Source: AP-15 sp963737145 (GTDB lineage Bacteria; Pseudomonadota; Alphaproteobacteria; ATCC43930; CGMCC-115725). From it: 64,000 nucleotides of DNA. Positions within the stretch are counted from its first letter, which is position 1; each line of letters starts with the position of its first letter. The stretch covers positions 682,001 through 746,000 of the forward strand of contig CAVTRO010000001.1 of the NCBI GenBank assembly GCA_963737145.1, given 5' to 3'. The position numbers and the translations under genes were made by a program. The notes under the pieces are model-generated. The model was not told the DNA's origin. It saw only the letters and a list, made by a program, of their open reading frames with translations, and made no database searches. This document shows positions 27,803 to 36,267 of this stretch, piece by piece.

Positions 27803-29100
27803 CGGCCTTCTCCCTCGCCGAGCCACTGTTCGACCCAGAGCGCAACCTGAAGCAGACGTTCGTCCGCATGCCGGCGGGCGACCAACTGAACGCCGACCGG
27901 AAGTCCATCGGGGCCGCTTCCGGCCGGCAAGGTTAGACAGGGCATGTAAAGCTGGGTCCACAGAGCGTTGAAAACTGCGGAGCCTGTGTTGGCGAGCCCG
28001 CGCGGAGCTTGGCCAGGCGACGGCAAGGTAAGGATCGCATCGAAGCCCGAGGACCAGTCTTGCGCGGCCCTGCGCGCCTTCTCGGCGCCGCGGCAGGCCG
28101 TCCGGAAAGCGTCGAGCTTAAGCTTGCGGCCGAGCGCGATTTTCTCGTTCCGCAGCTCCGGGCTCAGCAGGGCTTCGTGCCGGTAGAGTTCGGGCATGTG
28201 GTTGCGCAAGCCCTCGAACGACCCGAGGACTTTCTGCCACTCGTCCGCTTGGGCGCATTCCTCCGGCAGCTCGGTCTCGCCGATGGACGCACCCGCGGCA
28301 GCGAGGCGTTCGGCCGCGCGCTCGAGCGCGGCCCTGCCCTCCGGCTGCGCGTCGTTCCAGTGCGGGCTGCGGCATAGGCCCAGCCGTGGTGCGGTCTCGG
28401 GGACAGCCGGCGCCGCGTAGGGGATCGCCATCATCGCCGCGCGGAACAGCGCGATATCCCCAACCGAGCGCGCCATGATGCCGACCGTGTCGAGGGTCTC
28501 GGTGTTGATCCGCATGCCGGCCGGCGGAAACAGCCCGAAACTCGGCTTGAACCCGACGACCCCGCAATAGGCCGCCGGCCGGATCACCGAGCCGCCGGTT
28601 TGCGTGCCGATGGCGAGCGGCACCATAAAGTCGGCAACCGCCGCCGCCGAGCCGCTCGACGAGCCGCCCGGGGTGAAATCGGGATCGTACGGGTTTGTTG
28701 TCGGGCCGGGATGACGGTTGGCGAATTCGGTCGTGACCGTCTTGCCCAGCAGAATCCCGCCGGCGGCGCGCGGCAATGCCGCGGCGCTGGCGTCGCTCGC
28801 GGGCCGGCAGCCGACATAGATCGGCGAGCCGTAAGTCGTCGGCATGTCGGCGGTATCGAAAATATCCTTGATGCCGAAAGGCACGCCGCCAAGCAAGGTC
28901 TTCTGCCTCGACTTGTCAAGCTCACGCGCCCTAGTCAAGGCCGCATCGTCGGCGAGGTGGCTCCACGCGCGCACCACCGGCTCGCGGTCGGCAATCCGCT
29001 CGAGGCAACTCCGAACGATAGCCTCGGCCGTCAGCTCGCCGCCCTCGAGCAGGCGAACCAAGCTGGTGGCGGAAAGACGATGTGGTTCGACTTTCGGCAT
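27799..29100 (-). CDS. Amidase signature family hydrolase (copy 1)
   Basis: 433 residues, starting MPKVEPHRLSATSLVRLLEGG. The Lys (GVPFGIKDIFD), Gly/Ser-rich (TPGGSSSGSAAAVADF) and GTQTGGSVIRPAA motifs are intact and nearly identical to those of copy 2, while other regions differ clearly, as expected for an old tandem duplication. It heads a four-gene minus-strand set: amidase, amidase, NIPSNAP, NIPSNAP. Substrate unknown. Confidence 0.9.
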   Translation of the reverse strand: MPKVEPHRLSATSLVRLLEGGELTAEAIVRSCLERIADREPVVRAWSHLADDAALTRARELDKSRQKTLLGGVPFGIKDIFDTADMPTTYGSPIYVGCRPASDASAAALPRAAGGILLGKTVTTEFANRHPGPTTNPYDPDFTPGGSSSGSAAAVADFMVPLAIGTQTGGSVIRPAAYCGVVGFKPSFGLFPPAGMRINTETLDTVGIMARSVGDIALFRAAMMAIPYAAPAVPETAPRLGLCRSPHWNDAQPEGRAALERAAERLAAAGASIGETELPEECAQADEWQKVLGSFEGLRNHMPELYRHEALLSPELRNEKIALGRKLKLDAFRTACRGAEKARRAAQDWSSGFDAILTLPSPGQAPRGLANTGSAVFNALWTQLYMPCLTLPAGSGPDGLPVGVQLVARRHADERLLQVALWVEQWLGEGEGR

Positions 29101-29378
29101 GGCGGGTTCCCGTGGTGCGACGGACCGGTATTTAGCCACACTCACCGGCAAAGCGCATGTGCCAAGTACGCGTCAAGGGTTGTGGGTGGGCGGCCGCTGC
29201 GTCGCGCCGCCGCTTGCTCCCCTCGTTGCTGGGTCAAATCGGCTGTAGTCGAAGGCTCTTTGATTCGTGTAAGTCGCGCGAGACTGCCCCGGTTTGGCTT
29301 GCGGCAGCGATTCCTTGCCGTTGTCGCGCGATGCCGTTGTCAGGATGATCGCCGGAATCGATCGGCAAGGAGATGGCA

Positions 29379-31685
29379 ATGCGATTTCTCCAACTGCGCC
29401 ACCTCAAAAACCCCGCCCTAGGCCTCGCGGATCGAGCGCGCGATCGGCGGCGTTGGGATGTTGCCGCGCGCCGCTATCGAAACGCAATCGAGCGGGAGCC
29501 GGCAAATTTCAAGATTTGGGTCCAATACGGCCATGCCCTCAAGGAATCAAACAACCTAGTCGGCGGAGAGTTGGCGTATCGGCATGCGCTCGAGCTCGCG
29601 CCCGATGTGGCGGACACCCACCTGCAGCTCGGTCATACGCTGAAGCTGCAAGGGCGATTTGACGAAGCGGCCGCCGAATATGCGAAAGCGTTGGCGATCG
29701 ATCCGGCCCTGCATTTCGCCTCGTTCGAATTGTTCAACCTTGGCTGGGGCTTTGGCAGGATCGATGACGCGACCCTCGCAAAGTTGAGAAAGACGCTGCA
29801 GCGCAAACATCCGGCGATCCCCAAGCCCGCAGGAATCACCGATTCCGTATCCTCGGTGGTCTTCGATGTTACCGATTTGATGCACTATTTCATGGGCTCG
29901 CGACTGCCAACCGGGATCCAGCGCGTCCAGATCGCAGTCCTCTCGAGCCTGCTGCGCAAGGGGGATCGCAAAGTCTGCGTCACTGTCGCTTGTTTTTCAT
30001 CGAGCGATGATTGCTGGACGGCGGTGCCGGCGGACATGTTCATGAATATCGTCGATCTCGCGCTCGCCGGCGGCGATCGCGCGGCGCCCGCCTGGCGAGC
30101 GGCGTTGAGCGAATTGTGTACGACTCTGGCGCTGGGCGAACCGCTCCAGTTACGTCGCGGCGCAGTGCTGATCAACCTCGGTACCTCTTGGTGGATCAGG
30201 GATTACTTGCTAATGGTCAAGTGCGCCAAAGATCGTTATGGGATACGCTACATACCATTTGTTCATGACTGCATTCCGATCTTTGCCTCTCAATATTGTG
30301 CAAAAGAGCGGACTGAGGAGTTCGTCAGCTGGATAGTGGACGTATTTCATCAGGCTGACGGATTTCTGGTAAACTCACAGGCGACCGCGACCGATCTCAA
30401 AAAAGCTGCCCGGCTACTCGGTCATCCCGAACCCGAGCCCGACATCATTCGACTGGACGCGTGCTCGCATGTCGCGGGATCTACCGCCGGGCAAGCCGTC
30501 AAGAAGTATGGCCTCGGCCGATCCGGCTTCGCGCTGTTCGTGTCGACCATCGAATCCCGTAAAAACCATTTGCTGGTTTTTGCCGCTTGGCAGTCGTTGA
30601 TCGCTAGACGGGGCGTCGGAAAAACCCCGACGCTCATCTGCGTCGGCAAAATCGGCTGGCGCTCTGAAGCTGCTTTGCGGCAGCTGAGTTCTGATCCCTC
30701 GCTGAAGCGCAAGGTGTTGATGCTATCAGAGGTCGGCGATGACGAGCTGAGCCTGTTGTATAGCCAATGCCTCTTTACGGTTTATCCGAGCTCATATGAG
30801 GGCTGGGGCTTGCCCGTCACAGAATCGCTGTGCCACGGGAAAGTCCCGCTGATCACCCGGACATCGTCGCTTCCCGAGGCGGGAGGGGATTTGGCGGAAT
30901 ATATCGACCACACCTCACCACAGGAGCTTGTCGCGAAGCTAGAGCGGCTGATTGATGACAGCGGCTACCGGAGCGCCCGCGAGGTGATGATTTCCCGCCA
31001 TTTTAGGCCGCGGAGTTGGGCGGAGATAGCGGACGAGATCGTTTCCTGCGCGATGCGCAGCGGCACTGGGGTCGCAGAGTCGGCCCAAAATAAGGGACTC
31101 GCGCCGCCGCCGATCGCGGTCGGACGGTATTTTCCGTTTTCGCGCAGCCGCGAGACGACGCTATGGCCGGGAATGGTTATCGGCGAAACGTATCGCATGG
31201 GAAACGGCTGGTGGGCTCCTGGCGACTGGGGCACCTGGTTGAAGCGGGACAAGGCGGAGATCGCCTTCTCTCTTCCGCCAGGTATCGCGGGCAGGCATAT
31301 CGTCTATGTCGGGTTGCGCGGCACGCCTGAGAGTTCTGCCGATTTTGAAGTGGCAATTATCGGCGAGGCCGCATGCCAGCGCGGTAGCCTCGCCGCCGGC
31401 GAGGATCGCTGGGTAATGCTATCCTTCGATGTCGAGGCTTTTCGCAAAGAGCCAGTTCATGTTGGGTTGTCGACGACCGGATCATGCGAGCTCGGAGGTG
31501 CAAACAGCCAATCCTGCGTCGTCAAACTCGGCGTCCTTGGCTTTTATGTTTGCTCGGAGAGCGATCGGAGCAGCCGGCGCCGTTTTCTCGACGCAGTGCG
31601 GGAAAATTGCCTTGCGAGCCTCATCGGGCGATCGCCCGAATGCCCGGGCGAACGAGCCGGCCTCGGGAATAATGGCGCGAGGTGA
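29379..31685 (+). CDS. TPR-containing glycosyltransferase with extra C-terminal domain
   Basis: 768 residues. Residues about 15-110 hold tetratricopeptide repeats (AARRYRNAIEREPANFKIWVQYGHAL; AAAEYAKALAIDPA). The middle is a GT-B glycosyltransferase family-4-like domain: LFVSTIESRKNHLLVFAAW and FTVYPSSYEGWGLPVTESL, which carries the conserved E-x7-E type donor-binding segment. The last about 170 residues (GRYFPFSRSRETTLWPGM onward) look like a beta-rich domain of unknown role. The ATG at 29379 is chosen because AAGGAG lies six bases upstream; the ATG at 29373 would touch that site. Genes of this kind build surface or exopolysaccharide; no other glycan genes are beside it. Confidence 0.85.
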   Translation: MRFLQLRHLKNPALGLADRARDRRRWDVAARRYRNAIEREPANFKIWVQYGHALKESNNLVGGELAYRHALELAPDVADTHLQLGHTLKLQGRFDEAAAEYAKALAIDPALHFASFELFNLGWGFGRIDDATLAKLRKTLQRKHPAIPKPAGITDSVSSVVFDVTDLMHYFMGSRLPTGIQRVQIAVLSSLLRKGDRKVCVTVACFSSSDDCWTAVPADMFMNIVDLALAGGDRAAPAWRAALSELCTTLALGEPLQLRRGAVLINLGTSWWIRDYLLMVKCAKDRYGIRYIPFVHDCIPIFASQYCAKERTEEFVSWIVDVFHQADGFLVNSQATATDLKKAARLLGHPEPEPDIIRLDACSHVAGSTAGQAVKKYGLGRSGFALFVSTIESRKNHLLVFAAWQSLIARRGVGKTPTLICVGKIGWRSEAALRQLSSDPSLKRKVLMLSEVGDDELSLLYSQCLFTVYPSSYEGWGLPVTESLCHGKVPLITRTSSLPEAGGDLAEYIDHTSPQELVAKLERLIDDSGYRSAREVMISRHFRPRSWAEIADEIVSCAMRSGTGVAESAQNKGLAPPPIAVGRYFPFSRSRETTLWPGMVIGETYRMGNGWWAPGDWGTWLKRDKAEIAFSLPPGIAGRHIVYVGLRGTPESSADFEVAIIGEAACQRGSLAAGEDRWVMLSFDVEAFRKEPVHVGLSTTGSCELGGANSQSCVVKLGVLGFYVCSESDRSSRRRFLDAVRENCLASLIGRSPECPGERAGLGNNGAR

Positions 31686-31762
31686 CGATCAAAAGAATGG
31701 CAATCGGCGCGGCACCGGGGCAGAGTTAACGGAGCCGCGAGGAAGTTTGGGAGAATTACGCC

Positions 31763-32803
31763 ATGCCCCAATCCGCAATACCACCCGGACGTCATGCGCC
31801 GGTTCGGCCGGACTGGTTGAACAAGCGCCGGGAGGAGATCCTCGAGCCGGATCTGCCGATCGTCGATCCGCACCATCATCTGTGGGACCGGCCCGGCAAC
31901 CGCTACCTGTTTCAGGATCTCCTCGAAGATGTCGGCAGCGGGCACAACATCGTCGCGACCTGCTTCGAGGAATGCCGCGAGATGTACCGGGCCGACGGGC
32001 CGCAGGAGCAAAAGTCGCTCGGCGAGACCGAGTTCGTCAACGGCGTCGCGGCGATGAGCGCGTCGGCCAAATACGGGCCCACGCGCTGCTGCGCCGGCAT
32101 CATCGGGAATGTCGATCTACGCATCGGCAGCCGGGCCAAAGGGATCCTCGAGCAGCACGTTGCCGTCTCGGGAGGCCGGTTCAAAGGCATCCGCAACGGC
32201 GCGACCTGGCACGAAGATCCGAGCCTTTCGATCTATTGCTCGGGCGCCCCTCAGGGTCTCTACCGCGACCGTAATTTTCGCGAAGGGTTCGCCGGGCTCG
32301 CCTCGCTCGGCCTCGCCTTCGACGCCTGGCTGTTTCATACGCAGCTAGGCGATGTCGCGGATTTGGCGCGCGCCTTCCCGCAGGCGACGATCGTGCTCAA
32401 TCATGTCGGCGGCGCACTTGCGATCGGGCCCTACGCCGGCAAGGGCGAGGAGGCGTTTGCGGAATGGCGCGACGGCGTCCGCCAGGTCGCCAGCTTCCCC
32501 AATACTTACGTGAAGCTCGGCGGGCTCGGCATGAAATTGACCGGCTTCACGTTCTTCGAGAATGACACGCCGCCTTCCTCCGAGGAATTGGAGAAGGCAT
32601 GGCGCCCGTACATCGAGACCTGCATCAGCGCCTTCGGCCCGCAGCGCTCGATGTTCGAGAGCAATTTCCCGGTCGATAAGGGCATGTGCAGCTACCCGGT
32701 GATGTGGAACGCCTTCAAGCGCATCGCCGCCGGCTGCTCCGCCGACGAGAAGACCGCGCTGTTCAGCGGCGCCGCAAAGAAGGCCTATCGACTAGCGATT
32801 TAA
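31763..32803 (+). CDS. Amidohydrolase family 2 (TIM-barrel metal-dependent hydrolase)
   Basis: 346 residues. The N-terminal LPIVDPHHHLWD supplies the HxH-type metal site, with VLNHVGG and MFESNFPVDKG near the end giving the later His and Asp. Such enzymes hydrolyse lactones or decarboxylate ring-cleavage products, so a catabolic role is inferred. It is followed 76 bp later by a thiolase-like gene, and likely forms a catabolic group with it. Confidence 0.88.
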   Translation: MPQSAIPPGRHAPVRPDWLNKRREEILEPDLPIVDPHHHLWDRPGNRYLFQDLLEDVGSGHNIVATCFEECREMYRADGPQEQKSLGETEFVNGVAAMSASAKYGPTRCCAGIIGNVDLRIGSRAKGILEQHVAVSGGRFKGIRNGATWHEDPSLSIYCSGAPQGLYRDRNFREGFAGLASLGLAFDAWLFHTQLGDVADLARAFPQATIVLNHVGGALAIGPYAGKGEEAFAEWRDGVRQVASFPNTYVKLGGLGMKLTGFTFFENDTPPSSEELEKAWRPYIETCISAFGPQRSMFESNFPVDKGMCSYPVMWNAFKRIAAGCSADEKTALFSGAAKKAYRLAI

Positions 32804-32879
32804 GCAAAGCCCCTCACCCACCCGTCGCGCCGAGCCGATAGCTGGGTGAGGGTCGCGCCGTAAAGGAAGGGAGAATAGA

Positions 32880-34136
32880 ATGCCGCTGCCCAAAGACGTG
32901 GATGCCACGACTCCCAAATACCTGCGCGACAAATACGCGATCGTCGGGGTCGGGGAGACCACCTACACGCGGGGTTCGGGTCGGACGACGCGGGCGCTCG
33001 GCAGCTGGGCGGTCCGCAATGCGATGCTCGACGCCGGGCTGAAGCCGAGCGACATCGACGGCATGCTGTCCTACCAGGGCGGCGACTCGACTTCAGGGAC
33101 TTTCATCTCCGGCGACCTCGGCATGCGCCTCAATTTCTACATGGACGTGTTCGGCGGCGGGTCGTCGACCGAGGCGCTGGTCGGCATCGCGATCGGCCTC
33201 ATCGAGGCGGGATGCTGCAAGGTCGTCGCGATCTTCCGGTCGATGAACGGCTATTCGCAAGTGCGCATCGGCGGCACCGGCGCGCGCTCGGCGGCCCCGG
33301 TCGTCGGCGACATGCTGCACAACCGCGCCTATGGCTGGCAGAGCGCCGGGCAGAATTTCGCGCCGACCTTCATGCGCCACATGTACGATTACGGCACCAG
33401 GCCCGAGCAGGTCGCCGCGGTCAAGGTGGCCCACAGCCACCACGCCTCCAACAACCCGAAGGCCTATTACAAGAAGCGGTTCACGATCGAGGACGTGCTG
33501 AACAGCCGCATCATCTGCAAGCCGCTGCATCTGCTGGATTGCTGCGTCGAGACCGACAATGCGACCGCGATCATCGTGACCTCGGCCGAACGCGCCCGCG
33601 ACTGCAAGCATCCCCTCGTGCTGATCCGCGGCGTCGTCGGCCGCTGCAACAAGCCGCGCCTCGACATGCACTACCAGCACGGGCCGATCTCGACCGTCGC
33701 CGGCTATTACGCGCGCCAGATCCTGTGGCCGAATGCCGGGGTCGGGCCGGAGGACATCGACATCACCGGCTCCTACGACGCGTTCACCTTCACGACGATG
33801 CTGCAGCTCGAGGATTACGGCTTCTGCAAGAAGGGCGAGGGCGGCGAATACGTCAGCAGCGGCGCGATCCAGCTCGGCGGCCGGCGGCCCAACAACACCA
33901 GCGGCGGCCATCTGTGCGAGGGCTATACCCACGGCATGAACATGGTCATCGAGAACACCCGCCAATTGCGCCACGATGCCGATGATTCCTGCCCGATCGG
34001 CGCCGACGGCAAGCGCCAGCACACCTTCGATTATCGCGAGGGCGGCTGCCGTCAGGTCAAGGACGTCGAGGTCAGCGCCAATCTCGGCTGGGCCAACCCG
34101 TCGACCGCCTCGTCGATGGTCATGCGCCGCGGCTGA
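32880..34136 (+). CDS. Thiolase-like lipid-transfer family protein
   Basis: 418 residues of thiolase-fold type: AIVGVGETTYTRGSGRTT at the start, GLKPSDIDGMLSYQGG, and a C-terminal SGGHLCEGYTHGMN region. Members of this non-condensing branch pair with a DUF35 protein, as here, and take part in side-chain degradation or acyl transfer. The classical Cys nucleophile is not obvious in the N-terminal half; a Cys is present in GGHLCEGYTHG. The ribosome site GGGAGAA is near the ATG. Ends 15 bp before the DUF35 gene. Confidence 0.85.
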   Translation: MPLPKDVDATTPKYLRDKYAIVGVGETTYTRGSGRTTRALGSWAVRNAMLDAGLKPSDIDGMLSYQGGDSTSGTFISGDLGMRLNFYMDVFGGGSSTEALVGIAIGLIEAGCCKVVAIFRSMNGYSQVRIGGTGARSAAPVVGDMLHNRAYGWQSAGQNFAPTFMRHMYDYGTRPEQVAAVKVAHSHHASNNPKAYYKKRFTIEDVLNSRIICKPLHLLDCCVETDNATAIIVTSAERARDCKHPLVLIRGVVGRCNKPRLDMHYQHGPISTVAGYYARQILWPNAGVGPEDIDITGSYDAFTFTTMLQLEDYGFCKKGEGGEYVSSGAIQLGGRRPNNTSGGHLCEGYTHGMNMVIENTRQLRHDADDSCPIGADGKRQHTFDYREGGCRQVKDVEVSANLGWANPSTASSMVMRRG

Positions 34137-34151
34137 CAAGGGGGAAAGAGC

Positions 34152-34674
34152 ATGGCTATTCGCGGCGAATATCTCGGCATGACGCTCACTCTCGATGATC
34201 TCGATATCGAGAACCTCGAATATTTCCGCCATTGCGCGGAGCACGATTTCCATCTGCAGGCCTGCGCGCAGTGCGGCCGGCTGCGCTACCCGCCGACCAC
34301 CGCCTGCCCATGGTGCGCAGCGCTGGAATCGACGTGGAGGAAGGTCGAGGGGAAGGGCGCGGTGCATTCCTACAGCGAAGTGCACCACGCCATTCAGCCT
34401 GCCTTCCGCGGCCACACGCCCTATCTGATCCTGCTCGTCGATCTCGACACGCAGAAGGGCGAGCCGACCCCCGACGAAGCGTTGCGCGTCGTCGGCAATC
34501 TGTGCACGCCCGATGGCCAGCTGGCGCCGGCCGATCAAGTGCGGCGGGTCGGCATCGGGACGCCGCGTGCGCATGGTGTTCAGCGATGTCGCTCCGGGTC
34601 TCGCGCTCCCGCAATGGACGATCGACGAGACCGCGCCGCAGCCGGCAAATGTCTGGCGCTATCCGCAGGACTAA
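34152..34674 (+). CDS. Zn-ribbon/OB-fold DUF35 protein, frameshifted near the 3' end
   Basis: A rubredoxin-like zinc ribbon, CAQCGRLRYPPTTACPWC, is followed by an OB-fold (GKGAVHSYSEVHH, PYLILLVDLD). The present frame loses sense after GIGT and runs on to 34712. Dropping one C of the pair at 34563-34564 restores RVRMVFSDVAPGLALPQWTI and a stop at 34672, giving about 173 residues, the usual DUF35 ending. DUF35 proteins act with thiolase-like partners, here the gene immediately upstream. A sequencing insertion or a real late frameshift are both possible. Confidence 0.83.
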
Positions 34675-34689
34675 CGGCTCAGGTGATCC

Positions 34690-36129
34690 TCAATCGGCCA
34701 TGGGCAGGCTGAGCGGGGAGATCTGGTCGGCGCTGCGGCCGCGATAATCCCGCCGCGCGGCCGCCGCCAGCATGCGGCGCTGCGCGCCGGCGAGGCGGTC
34801 GGCCGCATCATCCTGGTTCATCGTCAGCACCTTGCGGTCGGCCACGACCTGCTGGCCGTCGACAAAGACGTCGCGCACGGCGCGGTCGGCCGCATGGTAG
34901 ATGAAGGAGCGCAGCGGGTCGCGCACCGGCCGCATCTGCGGCACCGTCAGATCGACGAGAACGAGGTCCGCCTTGGAGTTGGGCGCGATCCGGCCGAGAT
35001 CGTCGCGCAGCAACGCCGTGGCGCCGCCGGTTGTCGCCGCGTGCAGCAGATCGGATGTCGTCACCGTCGCGATGTCGTGCGCGGCGATGCGGGCGAGCAC
35101 CGCCGCCCTGCGCATCTCCTCGACCAGGTTGTGCGGCGTCGTGTCGGTCCCCAGACCCATATTGACGCCGGCCCTCAAATAATCGCCGAAATTCTCCATA
35201 ACCTGGCCATAGCGGGCGAACGGCGTCGGGCAATGCGCGACCGAGCAGCCATTGTCGGCGATCAGTGCGAGGTCGGTCTTCGTCCACCAGCGGATCCAGG
35301 AATGCGTGTCGAGAAACAATGCGTGGCCGAGAATGGTGTCGGGCCCCAGGATGCCAATCTCGTGCGCCCACTGTACCGGGGTCTTGCCGTGGCGCCGGAT
35401 CATCTCCTGAACCTCTAGAACGCTCTGCGCGATGTGCACGGTGAACGGAATCGCGCGTTCGCGGGCCGCATCGCGGCTGTCGCGCAGCAGCTCCGCCGTG
35501 CAGTTTTCGATTTGCATCGGGGAGACGACGCCGGAGAGCCGGCCGCTCGGGTGCCGGGTGGCGCGCTCGATCACGTCCAGCGCCATTGCGAGACCGGCGC
35601 GGCCGCGCGCTTCGTCCCAGGCGAATTTCAGCTCGAAATCATTGTCGAGCCGCCACCGCGCCGATGCGAAGCCAGGCGCGACAAACCCGCGCATGCCGCT
35701 CTTCGCGAACAGCTCGATCCAACCGTCCCAGGCGGGCGATATGTCGACGAGCGAAGTGACGCCGCTCAACAGCAGCTCGCAATAGGCGAATTCGGCGCTC
35801 GCCGCACGGGCCGCGTCATCCGGCGCGGAGAACGCCTGCGAGCGCTCGTAGAGCCCGGTCATGTGCATGTTGCGCACGCCGTGCTCCTCGCGCACGCCGC
35901 GATAGAGCGGCTCATGCTCCGGGTGCGAGTGGATGTCGATGAGCCCGGGTAATACCAGCCGATTTCGCCCCTCGATCACCCGGTCCGCCAGCCCGGCGTA
36001 ATTGCGTCCGACAAAGGTGATTCGATCGTCGGCAAAGGCGATGTCGACATCTCGGCGATAGGCGTGGCGGCCGGCTGCCTCGTCCCAGGCAATGGCCCAT
36101 TCGACGTTGCGGATGACAGTGGTGGTCAG
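34690..36129 (-). CDS. Amidohydrolase (cytosine deaminase/atrazine chlorohydrolase-like), CTG start proposed
   Basis: The barrel carries LPGLIDIHSHPEHEPL (HxH metal site), FTVHIAQS, GHALFLD and NMGLGTDTTPHN, the usual Zn/Fe ligands of the amidohydrolase superfamily. The conventional start (GTG at 35979) would remove the N-terminal beta-sandwich strands. In-frame sequence continues upstream as TTTVIRNVEWAIAWDEAAGR to a CTG at 36129 with GGAGGA about 8 bases upstream and no ATG, GTG or TTG nearby, so a rare CTG start giving about 479 residues is proposed. Substrate unknown. Confidence 0.82.
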   Translation of the reverse strand: MTTTVIRNVEWAIAWDEAAGRHAYRRDVDIAFADDRITFVGRNYAGLADRVIEGRNRLVLPGLIDIHSHPEHEPLYRGVREEHGVRNMHMTGLYERSQAFSAPDDAARAASAEFAYCELLLSGVTSLVDISPAWDGWIELFAKSGMRGFVAPGFASARWRLDNDFELKFAWDEARGRAGLAMALDVIERATRHPSGRLSGVVSPMQIENCTAELLRDSRDAARERAIPFTVHIAQSVLEVQEMIRRHGKTPVQWAHEIGILGPDTILGHALFLDTHSWIRWWTKTDLALIADNGCSVAHCPTPFARYGQVMENFGDYLRAGVNMGLGTDTTPHNLVEEMRRAAVLARIAAHDIATVTTSDLLHAATTGGATALLRDDLGRIAPNSKADLVLVDLTVPQMRPVRDPLRSFIYHAADRAVRDVFVDGQQVVADRKVLTMNQDDAADRLAGAQRRMLAAAARRDYRGRSADQISPLSLPMAD

Positions 36130-36267
36130 GGGAGGATCCTCCTCGTAATCTCTTTGGCGAGGCGTGCTAACGGTCCGTTCACTCTAGTGATGGTACGCCG
36201 TGCTCGACAAGCGCTGGTCGGATCTGTTCCTATCGCGCACCGTCTTTTGTAGCAATCGGCTCCTCCC

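Noticed and set aside
33093..34574. 493-codon minus-strand frame over the thiolase gene
   Set aside because: Antisense of a clear thiolase-like gene; no recognisable domain.
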